Positions 27,701 through 35,773 of a stretch of 64,000 nucleotides of DNA are shown one piece after another (within the stretch, counting starts at the first letter, position 1; every line of letters begins with the position of its first letter). Below the pieces are notes generated by a model. It worked only from the letters and a program-made list of their open reading frames with translations, had not been told where the DNA came from and searched no databases. This stretch comes from Flammeovirgaceae bacterium SG7u.111 (GTDB taxonomy: Bacteria; Bacteroidota; Bacteroidia; Cytophagales; Flammeovirgaceae), in assembly GCA_034044135.1 (NCBI GenBank), contig CP139021.1:883635-947634 (forward strand), in the 5' to 3' direction. Both the position numbers and the translations under genes were made by a program.

Positions 27701-27787
27701 AAAGCTGTTGTCGACCTTTCCCAACTGCAAGCCGGCTTCTACTTTTTGAAGAATAAAACAGTTTCTACTAAGGTCTGGAAGAGGTAG
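24728..27787 (+). CDS. Large secreted protein with two LamG/DUF8202-like units and a type IX sorting domain
   Basis: A 1019-residue cell-surface or secreted protein. The start at 24728 begins the signal peptide (MTKHFLFIFIIISYSVQCFSQ). Two tandem units of 405 residues follow. Each begins GPGGVG and contains LELWF-SRD-NGDGTNPA, VTWVDKSGN and RTLFIVAS, then a concanavalin-like lectin fold (GGTREIYVDG, LQIGGWNTFDLNSSATIYEILFY) and an Ig-like tail with R-WRVSE and DLR-L-D. After about residue 835 comes an Ig/fibronectin-like segment (LPVTLINFEAALLENNTVQLDWETGTE). The C-terminal T9SS sorting domain is VYPNPTMGEVMIEG through AGFYFLKNKT. It is probably an adhesin or surface-binding protein; no enzyme domain is visible. 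Confidence 0.85.
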   Translation: MTKHFLFIFIIISYSVQCFSQTGPGGVGTTDGSSELELWFDSRDVNGDGTNPAASDNVVTWVDKSGNVRNVTQNKGNVAFYANPGVTFNNIGYLLGDDAGLPTGDASRTLFIVASTPSIGTDDIMFAYGREAVNNTFAVSSNDNGVGRDGNVGMIFYGNDVDDAGVGGWFPAGTTKVVGTKYITGGTREIYVDGTQIQDFTSTNTNTILSDSLQIGGWNTFDLNSSATIYEILFYSKELNGAEQIIVENYLAAKNGEDLADNDVYDEDDNGDFDYDVAGIGRVDASNLHEEAQGTGIVRVLNPTGLGDNEFFMWGHDNGALAVNESADVPTGVEARFERVWRVSEVDISGSAVDVGSIDIRWDLTGISSITENDLRLLIDTDNDGSFADETPISGATYLGDNIYEFAGVSAIANNHRFTLGSVLAKSGPGGVGMASGNDMLELWFHSRDINGDGTNPAVNANVETWADKSGNGRNVTQNKSNVAYYDGSGVKFNNIGYLLGDDAGLPTGDDSRTLFIVASTPSVGTDDIMFAYGREAVNNTFAVSSNDNGVDRDGNVGMIFYGNDVDDGGVGGWFPEETTKIVGTKYITGGTREIYVDGDQIFTTNAATTNTILSDSLQIGGWNTFDLNSSATFYEILFYSKALNSAEQIIVENYLASTHGTHLTENNVYDEYKDVNGNFDSDVAGIGRVDAANIHDDAQGTGIIRVSAPTDLDDDEFLIWGHDDGELVATEKSDVPLGMEARLGRVWRVSEASSTGSSVDVGGVDIRFDLTGLGEVQLSGMSAPDLRLLVDSNGDGVFADETPIAGATLVGGNIYQFSGVTAIEDNFRFTLGTADLVLTPLPVTLINFEAALLENNTVQLDWETGTEIGNDYFSIERSAEGRHWAELDQVEGAGNSTDLVSYSFYDDQPLSGTSYYRLKQVDFSGEFFYSKVVSVRREVGVKSEVIVYPNPTMGEVMIEGSPSELEYLTVYNAFGADITHLISIEMTSEAKAVVDLSQLQAGFYFLKNKTVSTKVWKR
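24794..27223 (+). repeat. In-frame tandem duplication of a 1215-bp unit
   Basis: Unit 1 runs 24794-26008 and unit 2 26009-27223. Stretches such as the one encoding RTLFIVASTPS to DGNVGMIFYGNDVDD are almost identical at DNA level, including third codon positions. Other parts have diverged, suggesting either fairly recent duplication or partial gene conversion. Confidence 0.85.
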
Positions 27788-27847
27788 AGAATGTTTTGTG
27801 GCGAGGCTATTGGCGTTAATAATTTAACGTTCAAGGCCTATCCCATT

Positions 27848-27940
27848 CTTCCAAACAAAGTTTTCCTTACATTTATACTGTTATTTTTTCTTCCTCTTCA
27901 AAACAAATGAGGAGCTTCAACCCATGAGGAAAATGAGTCA
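27848..27940. repeat. Dispersed repeat of about 93 bp, copy 2
   Basis: Homologous to 20918-21010 over its whole length with small indels. It lies 40 bp before a small membrane protein gene, mirroring the position of copy 1 before the Crp/Fnr gene. Confidence 0.6.
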
Positions 27941-27979
27941 GAGAAGAGATCTAAATAATTGTATTTATCATAATTTTCC

Positions 27980-28513
27980 GTGAAGACGATTAACAAGATA
28001 TATTTTACATTGACATTTTTAGTATTAGCTGACCTGATTCTATACTTAAGTTATGGGATAACCTTAGCAACAAAAATTGCCGATCAATTACTTTTCTGGT
28101 CATGGTTCGTATTGACTTTTATTGTTGTATTTGGGCAATTCAGAAAAAAATGGGCTAGAACCTATGGAATTACATTGATGTTATTAACAGTACTAAGTCT
28201 ATTCCCAATGGGAATACCATTTTTATCCATAGTAGCTTTCATGATTCCACAAGGTGAAACTAACTACTATTACAAGGATCGAGAGATAAGAATTGAACGG
28301 ACAACTAAAAGTGTAATAGGCAAAATGTACGTAGGTGTGATTAAAAACTACTTGATTTTTGAAAAAGAGATCGCCGAACTTGATTACGAATTCGAAAATG
28401 ATGGAAAATACTATTCATTTGGTAAATTAAAATCCATAAGTAGAACGAAAGGAAATGATAACACAATAATCCTCAATCTAGACACTGGAAAAGAAATTAT
28501 AAAAAAAAAATAA
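27980..28513 (+). CDS. Hypothetical small membrane protein
   Basis: A 177-residue protein not recognised as a known family. The start is a GTG (KTINKIYFTLTFLVLADLILYLSYG). Three hydrophobic helices are visible at about 7-27, 37-53 and 60-92. The last part contains IPFLSIVAFMIP. The C-terminal half (about 95-177) is soluble and charged (YYKDREIRIERTTKSVIGKMYVG, KEIAELDYEFEND). It ends in a lysine run encoded by a long A tract. It has low GC relative to its neighbours. It stands alone behind a dispersed repeat, which could mean a recent arrival. No function is proposed. Confidence 0.6.
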   Translation: MKTINKIYFTLTFLVLADLILYLSYGITLATKIADQLLFWSWFVLTFIVVFGQFRKKWARTYGITLMLLTVLSLFPMGIPFLSIVAFMIPQGETNYYYKDREIRIERTTKSVIGKMYVGVIKNYLIFEKEIAELDYEFENDGKYYSFGKLKSISRTKGNDNTIILNLDTGKEIIKKK

Positions 28514-28701
28514 AAACAGCTCACAACAATGGCGAGAATGAAGAGTCGCTATAGGCCATCACACATAGCCAAGCTCCACTGATTTTTGCCCTCACGCTCT
28601 TCAGAGAGTTAGCGCAACGTCCTTTCAGAAGTTTATTTTTTCATTTCTCAATACTCACACTCTTTCCCACCCCCTCACTTCTGCAAAACCTCAGAGCTTT
28701 A

Positions 28702-28732
28702 TTTGGATAAGTGGTGTAGCTGCCTACTTTTG
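28702..28732 (+). promoter_or_regulatory. Promoter of the GH3 gene
   Basis: TTTG (28702-28705), a 19-nt spacer and TACTTTTG (28725-28732) match the Bacteroidota consensus fully. The transcript would start near 28739, 47 nt before the start codon. Confidence 0.75.
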
Positions 28733-28785
28733 TTAAAAGGACGAAACTGGTTCGTCAGGCACTCACCTTACAAGCAACTATAAAT

Positions 28786-30939
28786 ATGAAAAGACTATCT
28801 ACCCTACTTTTGTGTATCTGTACCTTTTGGGCTTCGGCACAAGAATATCCTTTCCAAAATCCAAGTCTGGGTGACGAGGAGCGATTAGACAACCTGATCT
28901 CTCTCATGACACTCGATGAAAAAATAAATTGTATGTCGACCCGCCCCGAGATTCCCCGCTTGGGCGTGAAGAAGCACCGGATAATTGAAGGACTGCACGG
29001 GGTGGCGCTCAGCGGTCCTGCCAACTGGGCGGTGAAGGGCGACGGAGCTGCACCAACTACCACTTTTCCCCAAGCCTATGGGCTGGCGCAGATGTGGGAC
29101 CCCGATCTGCTCCAGCAAATTGCTTCGTGGGAAGCAGATGAATGTCGTTACCTTACCCAAAGCCCAAAATATGCGAGTGGGGGCTTGATTATGCTAGCAC
29201 CTAATGCCGACCTTGGGCGAGATATTCGCTGGGGCAGGACGGAGGAATGCTACGGGGAGGATGCTTTTCTGACAGCGAAGCTGACCGTGGCTTTTGTGAA
29301 AGGCTTGCAGGGCGACGACCCAAAATATTGGAAAACTGCTTCGCTCATGAAGCATTTTTTGGCGAACAGCAACGAGAACAACCGCTATACAAATTCCTCA
29401 GATTTTGATGACCGACTGTTTCGGGAGTATTATTCGTACCCATTTTATAAGGGCATAACCGAAGGAGGATCGAGGGCATATATGGCTGCCTATAACAAAT
29501 ACAACGGGATTCCCTGCACGGTACACCCCATGCTGGAAGACATCACTGTGAAAGAATGGGGGCAAAATGGGATCATAGCCACAGATGGGGGAGCATACCG
29601 TAGGTTGGTAACGGCGCACGAGTATTATCCGAACCTCGAAATAGCGGCTGCCGAGTGTATAAAATCGGGCATCACCATGTTTTTGGATGATTACAAAGAG
29701 CCATTGAAAAGTGCTGTAACTCAGGGAATGTTAAAGGAGAAGGACATAGACGAGGCGCTGAGAGGTTCGCTCAGAGTAATGTTGAAATTGGGTTTGTTCG
29801 ACAACTCGGACAAGAACCCGTATGCGAAGATTGGGATAACGGACGAAACCGAGCCTTGGACGAAAAAAGAGGTGCATGAGCTGGTGAGAAAAGCGACGGC
29901 AAAGTCGGTGGTGTTGCTAAAAAATGAGGAAGAAATGCTTCCAATTAACAAAGAAGAAATCAAGTCGATAGCGGTGATAGGGCCAAGTGCCAATAGGGTG
30001 GTTTCTGATTGGTATTCGGGTACTCCGCCTTATGCGGTTTCGGTGTTGGAAGGAATTAAGAATGCAGTAGGAGAGGATGTTGAAGTGTTTTTTGCCGAAA
30101 GCAACAAGGCAGATTCGGCGGTGACCACTGCTAGCAAAGCAGATTTGGCAATAGTGTGTGTGGGCAACCATCCTTTGAGCTATTACCTAGGCTGGGGGGA
30201 GAACTTTGTAGCGAGCGATGGGCGCGAGGAAGTGGACAGGGAAGCGATTTCCCTTGAGCAAGAGGACTTGGTAAAGCTGGTGAAGGCTGCCAACCCGAAC
30301 ACGGTATTGGTGCTGGTTTCGAGCTTTCCTTACGCCATCAACTGGTCAAAGGAGCATGTGCCTGCCATCGTCCACATTACGCAGTCGAGCCAAGAGCTGG
30401 GCAATGGGCTTGCCGATGTGCTGTTTGGGAAAGTAAGCCCTGCAGGAAGGTTGGTACAGACCTGGTCGGCTTCTATCGACCATCTGTTACCCATTTTGGA
30501 ATACGATATCCGCAAGGGACGCACCTATATGTACGACGAACACGAGCCGCTTTTCCCCTTTGGCTTCGGGCTTACGTACACCAAGTTCGACTACAAAAAC
30601 CTGAGCTTGGACAAAAAGAAACTGAAAGACGGGGGCGTGGTAAACGTGACATTTGAGTTGGAAAATAAGGGCGACTTTGACAGCGACGAGGTGGCACAGC
30701 TCTATGTGAGCTTCCCCAAATCGGAAGTGGAGCGACCTGCCAAGGCACTGAAGGGTTTCAAGCGGGTGTTTGTGAAAAAGGGGGAAACCGTGGAGGTGAG
30801 CATCCCCCTAGCTGCCGAAGACCTGAAATACTGGAGCGTGGAAGAACATGCGTTTGTGCTGGAAGAGGGAAAGGTTTCTTTCTTTGTAGGCACCTCCTCA
30901 GCCGAGTCTAAGCTGAAAGGGGAAGTTGATGTGAGGTAG
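28786..30939 (+). CDS. Glycoside hydrolase family 3 (beta-glucosidase/xylosidase type)
   Basis: A 717-residue exported glycosidase. A signal peptide (1-19) precedes the (beta/alpha)8 domain, with the usual opening LDNLISLMTLDEKI. Substrate-binding GRDIRWGRTEECYGED and the KH pair in SLMKHFLANS follow, then the nucleophile Asp267 in IIATDGGAYRR. The alpha/beta sandwich domain (about 360-560) shows VVLLKNEEEMLPI and IAVIGPSA. The C-terminal fibronectin-like domain contains FPFGFGLTYTKF and ends in FFVGTSS. The usual SDW at the nucleophile is TDG, seen in plant-type xylosidase-like members. It is probably periplasmic and attacks terminal beta-linked sugars; specificity cannot be read from sequence. 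No SusC/SusD pair is nearby. Confidence 0.93.
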   Translation: MKRLSTLLLCICTFWASAQEYPFQNPSLGDEERLDNLISLMTLDEKINCMSTRPEIPRLGVKKHRIIEGLHGVALSGPANWAVKGDGAAPTTTFPQAYGLAQMWDPDLLQQIASWEADECRYLTQSPKYASGGLIMLAPNADLGRDIRWGRTEECYGEDAFLTAKLTVAFVKGLQGDDPKYWKTASLMKHFLANSNENNRYTNSSDFDDRLFREYYSYPFYKGITEGGSRAYMAAYNKYNGIPCTVHPMLEDITVKEWGQNGIIATDGGAYRRLVTAHEYYPNLEIAAAECIKSGITMFLDDYKEPLKSAVTQGMLKEKDIDEALRGSLRVMLKLGLFDNSDKNPYAKIGITDETEPWTKKEVHELVRKATAKSVVLLKNEEEMLPINKEEIKSIAVIGPSANRVVSDWYSGTPPYAVSVLEGIKNAVGEDVEVFFAESNKADSAVTTASKADLAIVCVGNHPLSYYLGWGENFVASDGREEVDREAISLEQEDLVKLVKAANPNTVLVLVSSFPYAINWSKEHVPAIVHITQSSQELGNGLADVLFGKVSPAGRLVQTWSASIDHLLPILEYDIRKGRTYMYDEHEPLFPFGFGLTYTKFDYKNLSLDKKKLKDGGVVNVTFELENKGDFDSDEVAQLYVSFPKSEVERPAKALKGFKRVFVKKGETVEVSIPLAAEDLKYWSVEEHAFVLEEGKVSFFVGTSSAESKLKGEVDVR

Positions 30940-30956
30940 AATGTTGGTTTCTGCAA

Positions 30957-30996
30957 ATCAAAGGCTCTGTTTTATTGAGCAGAGTCTTTGATGTTT
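30957..30996 (+). terminator. Rho-independent terminator after the GH3 gene
   Basis: ATCAAAG-G-CTCTG pairs with CAGAG-T-CTTTGAT (13 bp including one G-T wobble) around a 10-nt loop, followed by GTTT. Confidence 0.78.
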
Positions 30997-31021
30997 AATT
31001 CCAAAAGATAGCCTTGAAATG

Positions 31022-31029
31022 TACATTTG
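31022..31029 (+). promoter_or_regulatory. -7 element of the thioesterase gene
   Basis: TACATTTG fits TAnnTTTG exactly. No TTTG at the right distance was found. It rules out start codons before about 31036. Confidence 0.45.
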
Positions 31030-31075
31030 CAGCAAAATAATAATGAAGTTATTTAAACAAGGCTTTGTAAGCGTA

Positions 31076-31519
31076 ATGGAAGAAAATAAAAGACTGCAAT
31101 ACATAAAGAGTTTAATCGGGAAGCCATTTTCTGGAAGTGCTTCCCCTTTTGGGCACTTTTTAAAAGGTGAAGTATTGGCTGCAGATGAAAAGTCCACAGA
31201 GATTAAATTTAGGGTACGAAAAGACATGACCAACCCTGTCGGTACGCTTCATGGAGGAGTCACTTCTGCAATGATTGATGATTGCATGGGGGTGACATTT
31301 TTTGTGTTGGGGCTAGAGTATTTTTATCCTACTATCAACCTGAACGTAGACTTTTTTCATGCTGCTTTTGAAGACGATGATGTGAGAGTAAAAACAAGGG
31401 TGGTAAAACAGGGGAAGACCATTATCAATTTGAAGGCAGAAGTGTTTAATTCCGAGGATAAATTACTCGCCCAAGCAACTTCTAACATAGCTGTCAGTGG
31501 TATTAAAATCACATTCTGA
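31076..31519 (+). CDS. PaaI-family hotdog thioesterase
   Basis: A 147-residue acyl-CoA thioesterase-like protein with a single hotdog fold. The core NPVGTLHGGVTSAMIDDCMGV is the family signature, with the His-Gly-Gly turn and the Asp on the following helix. LNVDFFHAAFEDDDVRVKTRVVKQGKTI and AQATSNIAVS complete the fold. The start at 31076 (MEENKRLQYI) was chosen because homologues begin about there and because an upstream -7 element makes earlier starts unlikely; 31043 is an alternative. The substrate is unknown. It converges with the YdcF-like gene with only 3 bp between stop codons. Confidence 0.88.
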   Translation: MEENKRLQYIKSLIGKPFSGSASPFGHFLKGEVLAADEKSTEIKFRVRKDMTNPVGTLHGGVTSAMIDDCMGVTFFVLGLEYFYPTINLNVDFFHAAFEDDDVRVKTRVVKQGKTIINLKAEVFNSEDKLLAQATSNIAVSGIKITF

Positions 31520-31522
31520 TAA

Positions 31523-32221
31523 TCACTTCCCCACTTCTACTTCCTTCACATTTTTCCCCAAAGTACCCCTGAAGCGTTTCCAAAAACCTTCTCGGTCGGG
31601 GAGGGAAATGAAGTTTTTGATAAAGGCTGGAGCGGGGTCAATAGGCGGGTTTATTTGTTCTATTTCCTTCAAGGTATCAAACACCACAGGTAAGTAGGCG
31701 ATGTCTAGCTTGTGTTTTTTTACAAACTTTTTCACCATCGCACTTTGGAAAGGGTCAGTGGCGAGTGCTATTTTTTCAAACCCCATCTTTTTGGCTTGGT
31801 GGTACGAGTAATATACGTTTTCTGTACTGTGTTCTGCGAGGGTGTCTGTATAAATGTATTCTTCGGGTATGCCGAGGGCGATGCCGTATTGTTTCATGAT
31901 GATGCTTTCCACATAAGGGGAATAGACTGCCGAGCCTGAGTAGATAATATTTTTGGTATATCCATTTTCGTAAAGATAAACCGACCAATAGACCCGCATT
32001 TTCATGACATCTTGCCAAGTTTTACCTTCAAAGGGAACGCCTGGGACGATGATGGCATCGTAAGGAGCTTCTGTTTTATTTTTGTGATAGGATTTTACCG
32101 CAGACCTGTTTATACAAGAAAATAGCAAAACGGAGGCTACAAGTAAAAGGATATGGGCAATGTAAATGCCCCGCATTACCTTATTTTTTACAAAAAAACG
32201 AAGAACTTTTTTGAAAGACAT
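31523..32221 (-). CDS. YdcF/SanA-like DUF218 protein
   Basis: A 232-residue membrane-anchored protein. A basic N-terminus precedes one hydrophobic helix (about 19-36, IYIAHILLLVASVLLFSC), whose end resembles a lipobox. The DUF218 domain follows: DAIIVPGVPFEGKTW, NIIYSGSAVYSPYVES, the acidic TLAEHSTENVYYSYHQAKKMG and KIALATDPFQSAMVKKF. DUF218 proteins include SanA and ElyC, which influence envelope barrier function, and YdcF, which binds SAM. Its precise role is unknown. The domain probably sits in the periplasm. Confidence 0.85.
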   Translation of the reverse strand: MSFKKVLRFFVKNKVMRGIYIAHILLLVASVLLFSCINRSAVKSYHKNKTEAPYDAIIVPGVPFEGKTWQDVMKMRVYWSVYLYENGYTKNIIYSGSAVYSPYVESIIMKQYGIALGIPEEYIYTDTLAEHSTENVYYSYHQAKKMGFEKIALATDPFQSAMVKKFVKKHKLDIAYLPVVFDTLKEIEQINPPIDPAPAFIKNFISLPDREGFWKRFRGTLGKNVKEVEVGK

Positions 32222-32300
32222 TGAAGAGAATTGAAACGGTGGAGGAATTTACTTTGCTAGAAAACAAACTCCTCGTAGTATTAAAATGTTTTTCTAAAAG

Positions 32301-32693
32301 CTACGAATTCTTGCTTTCATCTATCCGCCATGGGGGATAGAGCCTATTTTCCCCACCATAGAATAAAATCAGTTGGTTACCGTCTGAGTCTTTTAACCTC
32401 GCCTCTCTCCAGAGCCAGTTTTTGTCCGATGGAAGTTCTTCAAACGCTATTCCTTTTTGCGCCAGTTCAGCTACCTTTTCATCGAGGTTATCGCATTCAA
32501 AATACACATAAATGCCATTGCCTTTGGGGAGGGAATCTACCAAATGAATGGAAAATGTAGAGCTACCACCGGGACACTCGAAGCGTGCGTAATGCGGCAT
32601 AGCTTTTACTATCAGCTTCAAACCTAATGTTTCATAAAAAGGGATTGACTTTTCCAAGTCGAGGGAAGGGACGGTGATTTGGTTGAGATTCAT
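32301..32693 (-). CDS. VOC superfamily (glyoxalase-like) protein
   Basis: A 130-residue protein. The start at 32693 (MNLNQITVPSLDLEKSIPFYETLGLKLIV) matches the beginning of VOC domains; the frame upstream reads through a terminator and is unlikely to be translated. FECPGGSSTFSIHLV closes the first half. NGIYVYFECDNLDEKVAELAQKGI and REARLKDSDGNQLILFY form the second, with the usual D-x-D-G-N turn. It is cytoplasmic with unknown substrate. It is unrelated in context to the VOC gene at 21694. Confidence 0.85.
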   Translation of the reverse strand: MNLNQITVPSLDLEKSIPFYETLGLKLIVKAMPHYARFECPGGSSTFSIHLVDSLPKGNGIYVYFECDNLDEKVAELAQKGIAFEELPSDKNWLWREARLKDSDGNQLILFYGGENRLYPPWRIDESKNS

Positions 32694-32730
32694 AGGGGTG
32701 GGTTTTAGAATTTCATTGCCAAAAAAACCT

Positions 32731-32778
32731 AAAAAAAAGGCTATCCGATTTCTATCTCGAAAAGCCCTTTTTTTTCTC
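32731..32778 (-). terminator. Terminator after the cold-shock gene
   Basis: On the minus strand an A-rich arm ending AAGGGCT pairs, with one bulged G, to AGCC followed by eight T. It begins 22 bp after the cold-shock stop codon and separates it from the VOC gene. Confidence 0.7.
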
Positions 32779-32799
32779 CTTGAATATGATGAATTGAGA

Positions 32800-32991
32800 T
32801 TAGATAACTTTAACCTCAATAGCATTTAATCCTTTTCTACCTTCTTCAGTTTCATAACTAACGCTATCGCCTTCACGAATCTCGTCAATTAATCCATTAA
32901 TGTGGACAAAAACATCTTTACCACCATCATCTGGTGTGATAAAACCGTATCCTTTTGAGTCGTTGAAGAATTTTACTGTTCCTTGATTCAT
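32800..32991 (-). CDS. Cold-shock protein, CspA family
   Basis: A 63-residue OB-fold RNA chaperone, slightly short for the family. The start at 32991 (MNQGTVKFFNDSKGYGFITPDDGG) gives the standard N-terminus. RNP1 is KGYGFI and RNP2 is VFVHI, both intact, and KGLNAIEVKV closes the fold. It binds single-stranded RNA in the cytoplasm. The leader before it (to about 33080) is AT-rich and about 90 nt long, and cold-shock genes often carry regulatory leaders. I see no defined riboswitch. Confidence 0.93.
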   Translation of the reverse strand: MNQGTVKFFNDSKGYGFITPDDGGKDVFVHINGLIDEIREGDSVSYETEEGRKGLNAIEVKVI

Positions 32992-33080
32992 TATTATAAA
33001 AGTTAAATAAATAAAGTGCAAGGATAGGATAATTTGAGCAGATTAAATAGTAAGTTGGAGAATATGATCTTCAAGATTTG

Positions 33081-33117
33081 TAAAAACAGACCTCACAGTC
33101 CGTGACGCCTGTTTTTA
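33081..33117 (-). terminator. Terminator after the GH95 gene
   Basis: TAAAAACAG and CTGTTTTTA form a perfect 9-bp stem, with an inner TCAC/GTGA pairing. The T run on the minus strand lies in the descending arm. It is 33 bp after the GH95 stop and could also work on the plus strand. Confidence 0.65.
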
Positions 33118-33149
33118 TTTTTTGATAAAAATTGAGATCTTCTTGATTT

Positions 33150-35552
33150 TTACCAAATTACTTCCAATTTCTCTCCCTTTTCTAGAGTGATCTCTTTTTG
33201 CTTATCGCCGTAAATCAAGGTAGTTGTTCCCCCAACTTTGGCTTCAATTTCCATTTTTACAAGAGCCTTGCTTTCCCATGCTAAGGAAAGTTCAAATCCA
33301 CCTCTGGCACACATGCCCTGTACGGTTCCGCTCTCCCAAGCATCGGGTAGGGCGGGTAGCAAATATATGTTGTTATTGTTCGATTGTACGAGCATTTCGA
33401 TGACGGCAGCAGCTCCGCCAAAGTTTCCATCAATTTGGAAAGGAGGGTGTGCATCGAACAAGTTCGGATATGTTCCGCCATGTCCCTTATGCGTTCCTTC
33501 CGAGCCGTCTGGGTCAACATATTTGAGCAGCTCTCGGTACATTTTATAAGCCCGGTTTCCGTCCCAAAGCCTTGCCCAAAGGTTTATTCGCCATCCCTTA
33601 GACCAGCCTGTGGTTTCATCGCCTTTTATTTCGAGCGAGGCACGACAAGCTTCTGCCAATTCAGGTGTTTCCGTAGGGGTAATATGATGGCCAGGGTAGA
33701 GCCCATAAAGCTGGGACTGATGGCGGTGCTTTGGGTCTTCGTCTTCCCAGTCATAATACCATTCCTGTAAGTTTCCTTTTTTGCCAATTTGGTAAGGGTA
33801 CAGCTCTTTCTTGACCTGAACAATACTGTCCACAAAAGCATCTTCGATCCCCAGAACTTCCGATGCACTGATAACATCATCAAACAGCTCTCGGATCATG
33901 GCCAAATCTGAGGTTGAGCCATACATAGTTGCGCCTATGTACCCACTAGGGGTGATGTATTTGTTTTCAGGTGAAGTAGAAGGAGAGGTGATCCATTTTC
34001 CGTTCTTATCTTTGACCATCCATTCTAGGCAAAACCTAGCAGCGCCCTTCATCAACGGGTAGCCCTCATTTTTGAGGTAACTGGTATCTTGGCTAAAGGT
34101 GAAATGCTCCCAAGGGTGAGTAGCAAGCCATGCGCCAGCCATATTCCAGTTCGCCCAGTTGGTGCCGCCCTGCCCAAAATCCCCAACAGGGTTGCTTAGT
34201 GCCCAGATGTCTGAGTTGTGCGCAGCCGTCCAGCCGTTTACACCGTAATAAGTTTTAGCTGTAATAGCTCCAGTACTTGCAATATTCTTTATCAGTCCTA
34301 AAAGTGGCTTGTGGAGTTCCGAAAGGTTTGCAATTTCAGCCAGCCAGTAGTTTTCCTCAGCATTAATGTTCAAGGTGTAATTGCTGCTCCAAGGCGGGCG
34401 CATATACGGATTCCAGATTCCCTGCAAGTTGGCGGGAGCTTCTTCGGTCCGGGAAGAAGAAATGAGCAAGTAGCGACCGTACTGGAAATACAATATTTCT
34501 AGGTTCTTGTCCTCTTTCCCTTCACCGTAGCGCAAAAGTCGTTCATTTGTGGGAAGGTCGGGTGCAGTGGTACTTCCCAAGTTCAGGGCTACTCTGCCAA
34601 AGAGTTCTTGGTAGTCTTCTAGGTGTCTTTTCTTCAATTCTTCAAAGCTTTTTTTCGAAGCTTTTTTGAGGTTGCTTACCGCCAAGGCTTGGTTATCTAT
34701 ACCTTCGGTAGCAGGGTTTTTATCGAACCCGTTGAAACTGGTGGCTATGGCAATGTAAATGGTAGCTTCGCTACAGCCCGAAAGCTCCAAGGTGCTATCG
34801 GTTGTTGTCACCTTTCCGTCAGGAGTAGAGACAGTGAACAAAGAGGTAAAACGAGTGCCCCTATTCTCATCGAAAAGCACTGCATCGGGCATGTCTCCTC
34901 GGTAGCTTGGCTCTGCGTGGTAAGGAGCGTAGCCGTTTACTTCCAGCATTTTTTTCGACTGGCTTGTCTTGTATTTCAGCAGGCTTTCGAAAGTGATGGC
35001 ACAGCTGATCGACTTTTTCTCGCTGCTGCTTAGCTTGATGACCATCACCTGGTCTGGGTGTGAAATGAAATATTCTCGCTCGAACTGGATGCCCTTGCTT
35101 TCGTACCTTACGGTAGAAATAGCTTTGCTGATATCCAATTCCCGGCGGTAGTTTTTAAAAGAGCCTTGGTCTTTATATTTGATAAACATAGTGCCCAAAG
35201 GTGCATATGACTGGGAAAAAGCACCTTGTAGGCGAACGTTTAGGGAATCTGCCAATTGGTAATTTTCTTCTGCTAAGGCTTTCCTTATGGGTTCAACAAA
35301 CTTGTATGCTTCAGGATTATTGTTGGCATTATACGGTTCGCCAGACCACAAAGTGGCATCGTTGAGGTAAATTTGGTCGGCTTTCACATCTCCAAAAACC
35401 GAAGCACCCATTTTACCATTTCCTAGTACCAAAGTCTCCTCAAAATAGCTTGCGGGCTTATCGTACCACAAAATTTCAGCAGATTGGGCGAAAGTGAAGG
35501 AGGCATTATAGATACATGCTAAAATCAATAAGGGAAAAAATTTCATTTTCAT
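33150..35552 (-). CDS. Glycoside hydrolase family 95 (alpha-L-fucosidase/galactosidase type)
   Basis: An 800-residue exported enzyme. The signal peptide (about 1-22) is followed by the N-terminal beta domain beginning ILWYDKPASYFEETLVLGNGKMGASVFG. The (alpha/alpha)6 barrel follows and a C-terminal beta domain closes the protein. Residues corresponding to the AfcA active site are present: the paired Asn in YTLNINAEENYW, the acid region TSPSTSPENKY, and Asp in FQIDGNFGGAAA. It should cleave alpha-1,2-linked L-fucose or L-galactose by inversion, from host or algal glycans. It is not in a SusC/SusD locus. A LytTR regulator gene lies 220 bp upstream on the same strand. Confidence 0.94.
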   Translation of the reverse strand: MKMKFFPLLILACIYNASFTFAQSAEILWYDKPASYFEETLVLGNGKMGASVFGDVKADQIYLNDATLWSGEPYNANNNPEAYKFVEPIRKALAEENYQLADSLNVRLQGAFSQSYAPLGTMFIKYKDQGSFKNYRRELDISKAISTVRYESKGIQFEREYFISHPDQVMVIKLSSSEKKSISCAITFESLLKYKTSQSKKMLEVNGYAPYHAEPSYRGDMPDAVLFDENRGTRFTSLFTVSTPDGKVTTTDSTLELSGCSEATIYIAIATSFNGFDKNPATEGIDNQALAVSNLKKASKKSFEELKKRHLEDYQELFGRVALNLGSTTAPDLPTNERLLRYGEGKEDKNLEILYFQYGRYLLISSSRTEEAPANLQGIWNPYMRPPWSSNYTLNINAEENYWLAEIANLSELHKPLLGLIKNIASTGAITAKTYYGVNGWTAAHNSDIWALSNPVGDFGQGGTNWANWNMAGAWLATHPWEHFTFSQDTSYLKNEGYPLMKGAARFCLEWMVKDKNGKWITSPSTSPENKYITPSGYIGATMYGSTSDLAMIRELFDDVISASEVLGIEDAFVDSIVQVKKELYPYQIGKKGNLQEWYYDWEDEDPKHRHQSQLYGLYPGHHITPTETPELAEACRASLEIKGDETTGWSKGWRINLWARLWDGNRAYKMYRELLKYVDPDGSEGTHKGHGGTYPNLFDAHPPFQIDGNFGGAAAVIEMLVQSNNNNIYLLPALPDAWESGTVQGMCARGGFELSLAWESKALVKMEIEAKVGGTTTLIYGDKQKEITLEKGEKLEVIW

Positions 35553-35773
35553 GTTGTTGGTACTTAGTTATAGTTAATGATCTGTTGTGCAGCACTGCAT
35601 AGTGCGCTATTTGGTAAAACGTTGCCAAAATACCCTGCAAAGCCAACTTGTCAAAGGGATGGTCCTAATTTTCTGATGAGGGATGGTTCTTGAAAATAGG
35701 AAAGGAGGTAGAAAATAAAGAGGGTATACTTTGACTTATTGAGCCAAAATTTTAGGGCAAGTGAAGGTTGTGC

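Noticed and set aside
28514-28701. Possible gene remnant in the GC-richer stretch after the small membrane protein
   Set aside because: No frame of useful length and no similarity to other parts of the window could be seen.
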